DNA of 15,345 bases from Methanobacteriota archaeon. GTDB taxonomy: Archaea > Thermoplasmatota > DTKX01 > GCA-020343715. The stretch covers positions 1-15,345 of the forward strand of contig JAUVEQ010000022.1 of assembly GCA_030594725.1 (NCBI GenBank), written 5' to 3'. The notes beneath the pieces are model-generated. The model had not been told where the DNA came from, ran no database searches, and was given only the letters and a program-made list of their open reading frames with translations. Below, in pieces: positions 14,655-15,345 of this stretch. Position numbers and translations under genes: made by a program. How positions within the stretch are numbered: position 1 is the stretch's first letter; each line of letters begins with the position of its first letter.

Positions 14655-15345
14655 ATGCAATGGCCGGCCAGAAAACTGACGAGCCTGTTGATGGTCCTGC
14701 TCCTGGTCCTGCTCACCTACACCGCAGGTTGCCTCGATGATGAGGGGGACGACGACGACGGCGATGACGAGCCAGAGGAGGTTCTGGCCAACGCCGGGAC
14801 CAACGTGATCGGTGTGGTGGGGGAGCCAGTCACCTTCAATGCCTCCGCCTCATCAGGCCCCATCGTGAGGTACACCTGGGGCATCTCCGTCAACGCCGCG
14901 GCCCCCAACATAACGGTCCTGGAGGGCATGGAGGCCGACCACACCTTCGTCGAGGCCGGCAAGTACCTGGTAACCCTCACCGTTGTGGGCGACAAGGACC
15001 AGAACTCCTCGATAACCATACTCGCCTTCATCGATCTTATCAAGAGCGTCAGCGGGACGATATCCCTGTCCAAGCGGAACGAGACCTACGAGTACATCGT
15101 CACGGACAATGTGCAGGCGGTAAGGCTGACGCTCACGTACGCCACGGGCACCCTCTTGAACCCGTACACCTTGGACATGGAGGTCTACACCGACCAGACC
15201 CAGCCGATAGTCACGACCGCGACCCAAGTACCTGATCAGGGCGACACCCAGGTCGAGGAGCTGGACCTCTCCGTGCCCGCCCTCTTGGACCACGGAGGGT
15301 TCCGCATCGTTGTGCGCTGGACGACGGCGCCTACTTCTGAGGTGT
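14655..15345 (+). CDS. PKD-domain lipoprotein (3' end outside window)
   Basis: The frame from the ATG at 14655 stays open to the right edge, showing 230 residues. The N-terminus is a lipoprotein signal: MQWPARK, a hydrophobic run of Leu and Val, and the lipobox YTAGC with Cys26 as the lipid-bearing residue. Directly after it comes a very acidic tether (LDDEGDDDDGDDEPEE, 27-42). Residues about 43-127 match a PKD/Ig-like fold: ANAG at the start, GEPVTFNASAS, then Y-TWGI and the closing FVEAGKYLVTLTVVGD. The rest (about 130-230) is beta-rich and unassigned. The protein should sit on the outer face of the membrane. A TATA box about 26 bases before the ATG suggests leaderless expression. Function beyond surface display, binding or adhesion cannot be given from this part. 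Confidence 0.85.
   Translation, partial: MQWPARKLTSLLMVLLLVLLTYTAGCLDDEGDDDDGDDEPEEVLANAGTNVIGVVGEPVTFNASASSGPIVRYTWGISVNAAAPNITVLEGMEADHTFVEAGKYLVTLTVVGDKDQNSSITILAFIDLIKSVSGTISLSKRNETYEYIVTDNVQAVRLTLTYATGTLLNPYTLDMEVYTDQTQPIVTTATQVPDQGDTQVEELDLSVPALLDHGGFRIVVRWTTAPTSEV

Noticed and set aside
14513..14716. 67-codon minus-strand open frame over the hairpin region
   Set aside because: It runs through the palindromic GC hairpins and the promoter of the lipoprotein; no motif or ribosome site supports it.

Overview
The window reads as a GC-rich archaeal chromosome segment, most likely from a Thermoplasmatota-type euryarchaeote. The pointers are a 7-TM protein carrying two DUF835 domains, a DUF89 protein of the short archaeal type, an abundance of signal-peptide surface proteins (propeller, cadherin-like, PKD lipoprotein), and TATA-box promoters placed about 25 bases before start codons (leaderless genes) alongside genes with Shine-Dalgarno sites. 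The lineage is inferred; no rRNA or tRNA is present to fix it.

Layout. 3-1085 (+) is the end of an M29 metallo-aminopeptidase. It converges, with one base between the stops, on 1087-4002 (-), a large membrane-anchored surface protein with a seven-bladed propeller. Behind that lies 4098-4721 (-), a GDT1/TMEM165 cation transporter. A divergent promoter region separates it from 4864-7173 (+), a secreted protein with a long coiled coil and a C-terminal membrane anchor. 7231-8100 (+) is a DUF89 metal-dependent phosphatase, followed closely by a TPR protein at 8112-8633. An AT-rich intergenic stretch of nearly 600 bases follows (8634-9219). It holds a striking array of 11 exact GGTTAGG words spaced only 9 or 13 bases apart (9032-9156).

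Immediately after the array comes the most interesting part, a compact three-gene unit at 9220-12157: a small protein with an AbrB/SpoVT-like N-terminus, a class II terpene cyclase with an intact DxDD motif, and a protein clearly resembling tuberculosinol/tuberculosinyl-adenosine synthase (Rv3378c) of Mycobacterium tuberculosis. The cyclase plus Rv3378c-like pair mirrors the mycobacterial Rv3377c-Rv3378c locus, which cyclises geranylgeranyl diphosphate (GGPP) and then removes or transfers the diphosphate. GGPP is the normal archaeal lipid precursor, so an archaeal cyclic diterpenoid pathway is a reasonable inference. The repeat array is placed where a regulator of this unit would bind.

After the cassette come the 7-TM DUF835 protein (12377-14398, +), an intergenic region with two TATA boxes and two strong hairpins that may encode a small RNA, and the start of a PKD-domain lipoprotein (14655 to the window end, +). 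No mobile element, CRISPR array, tRNA or rRNA was seen.
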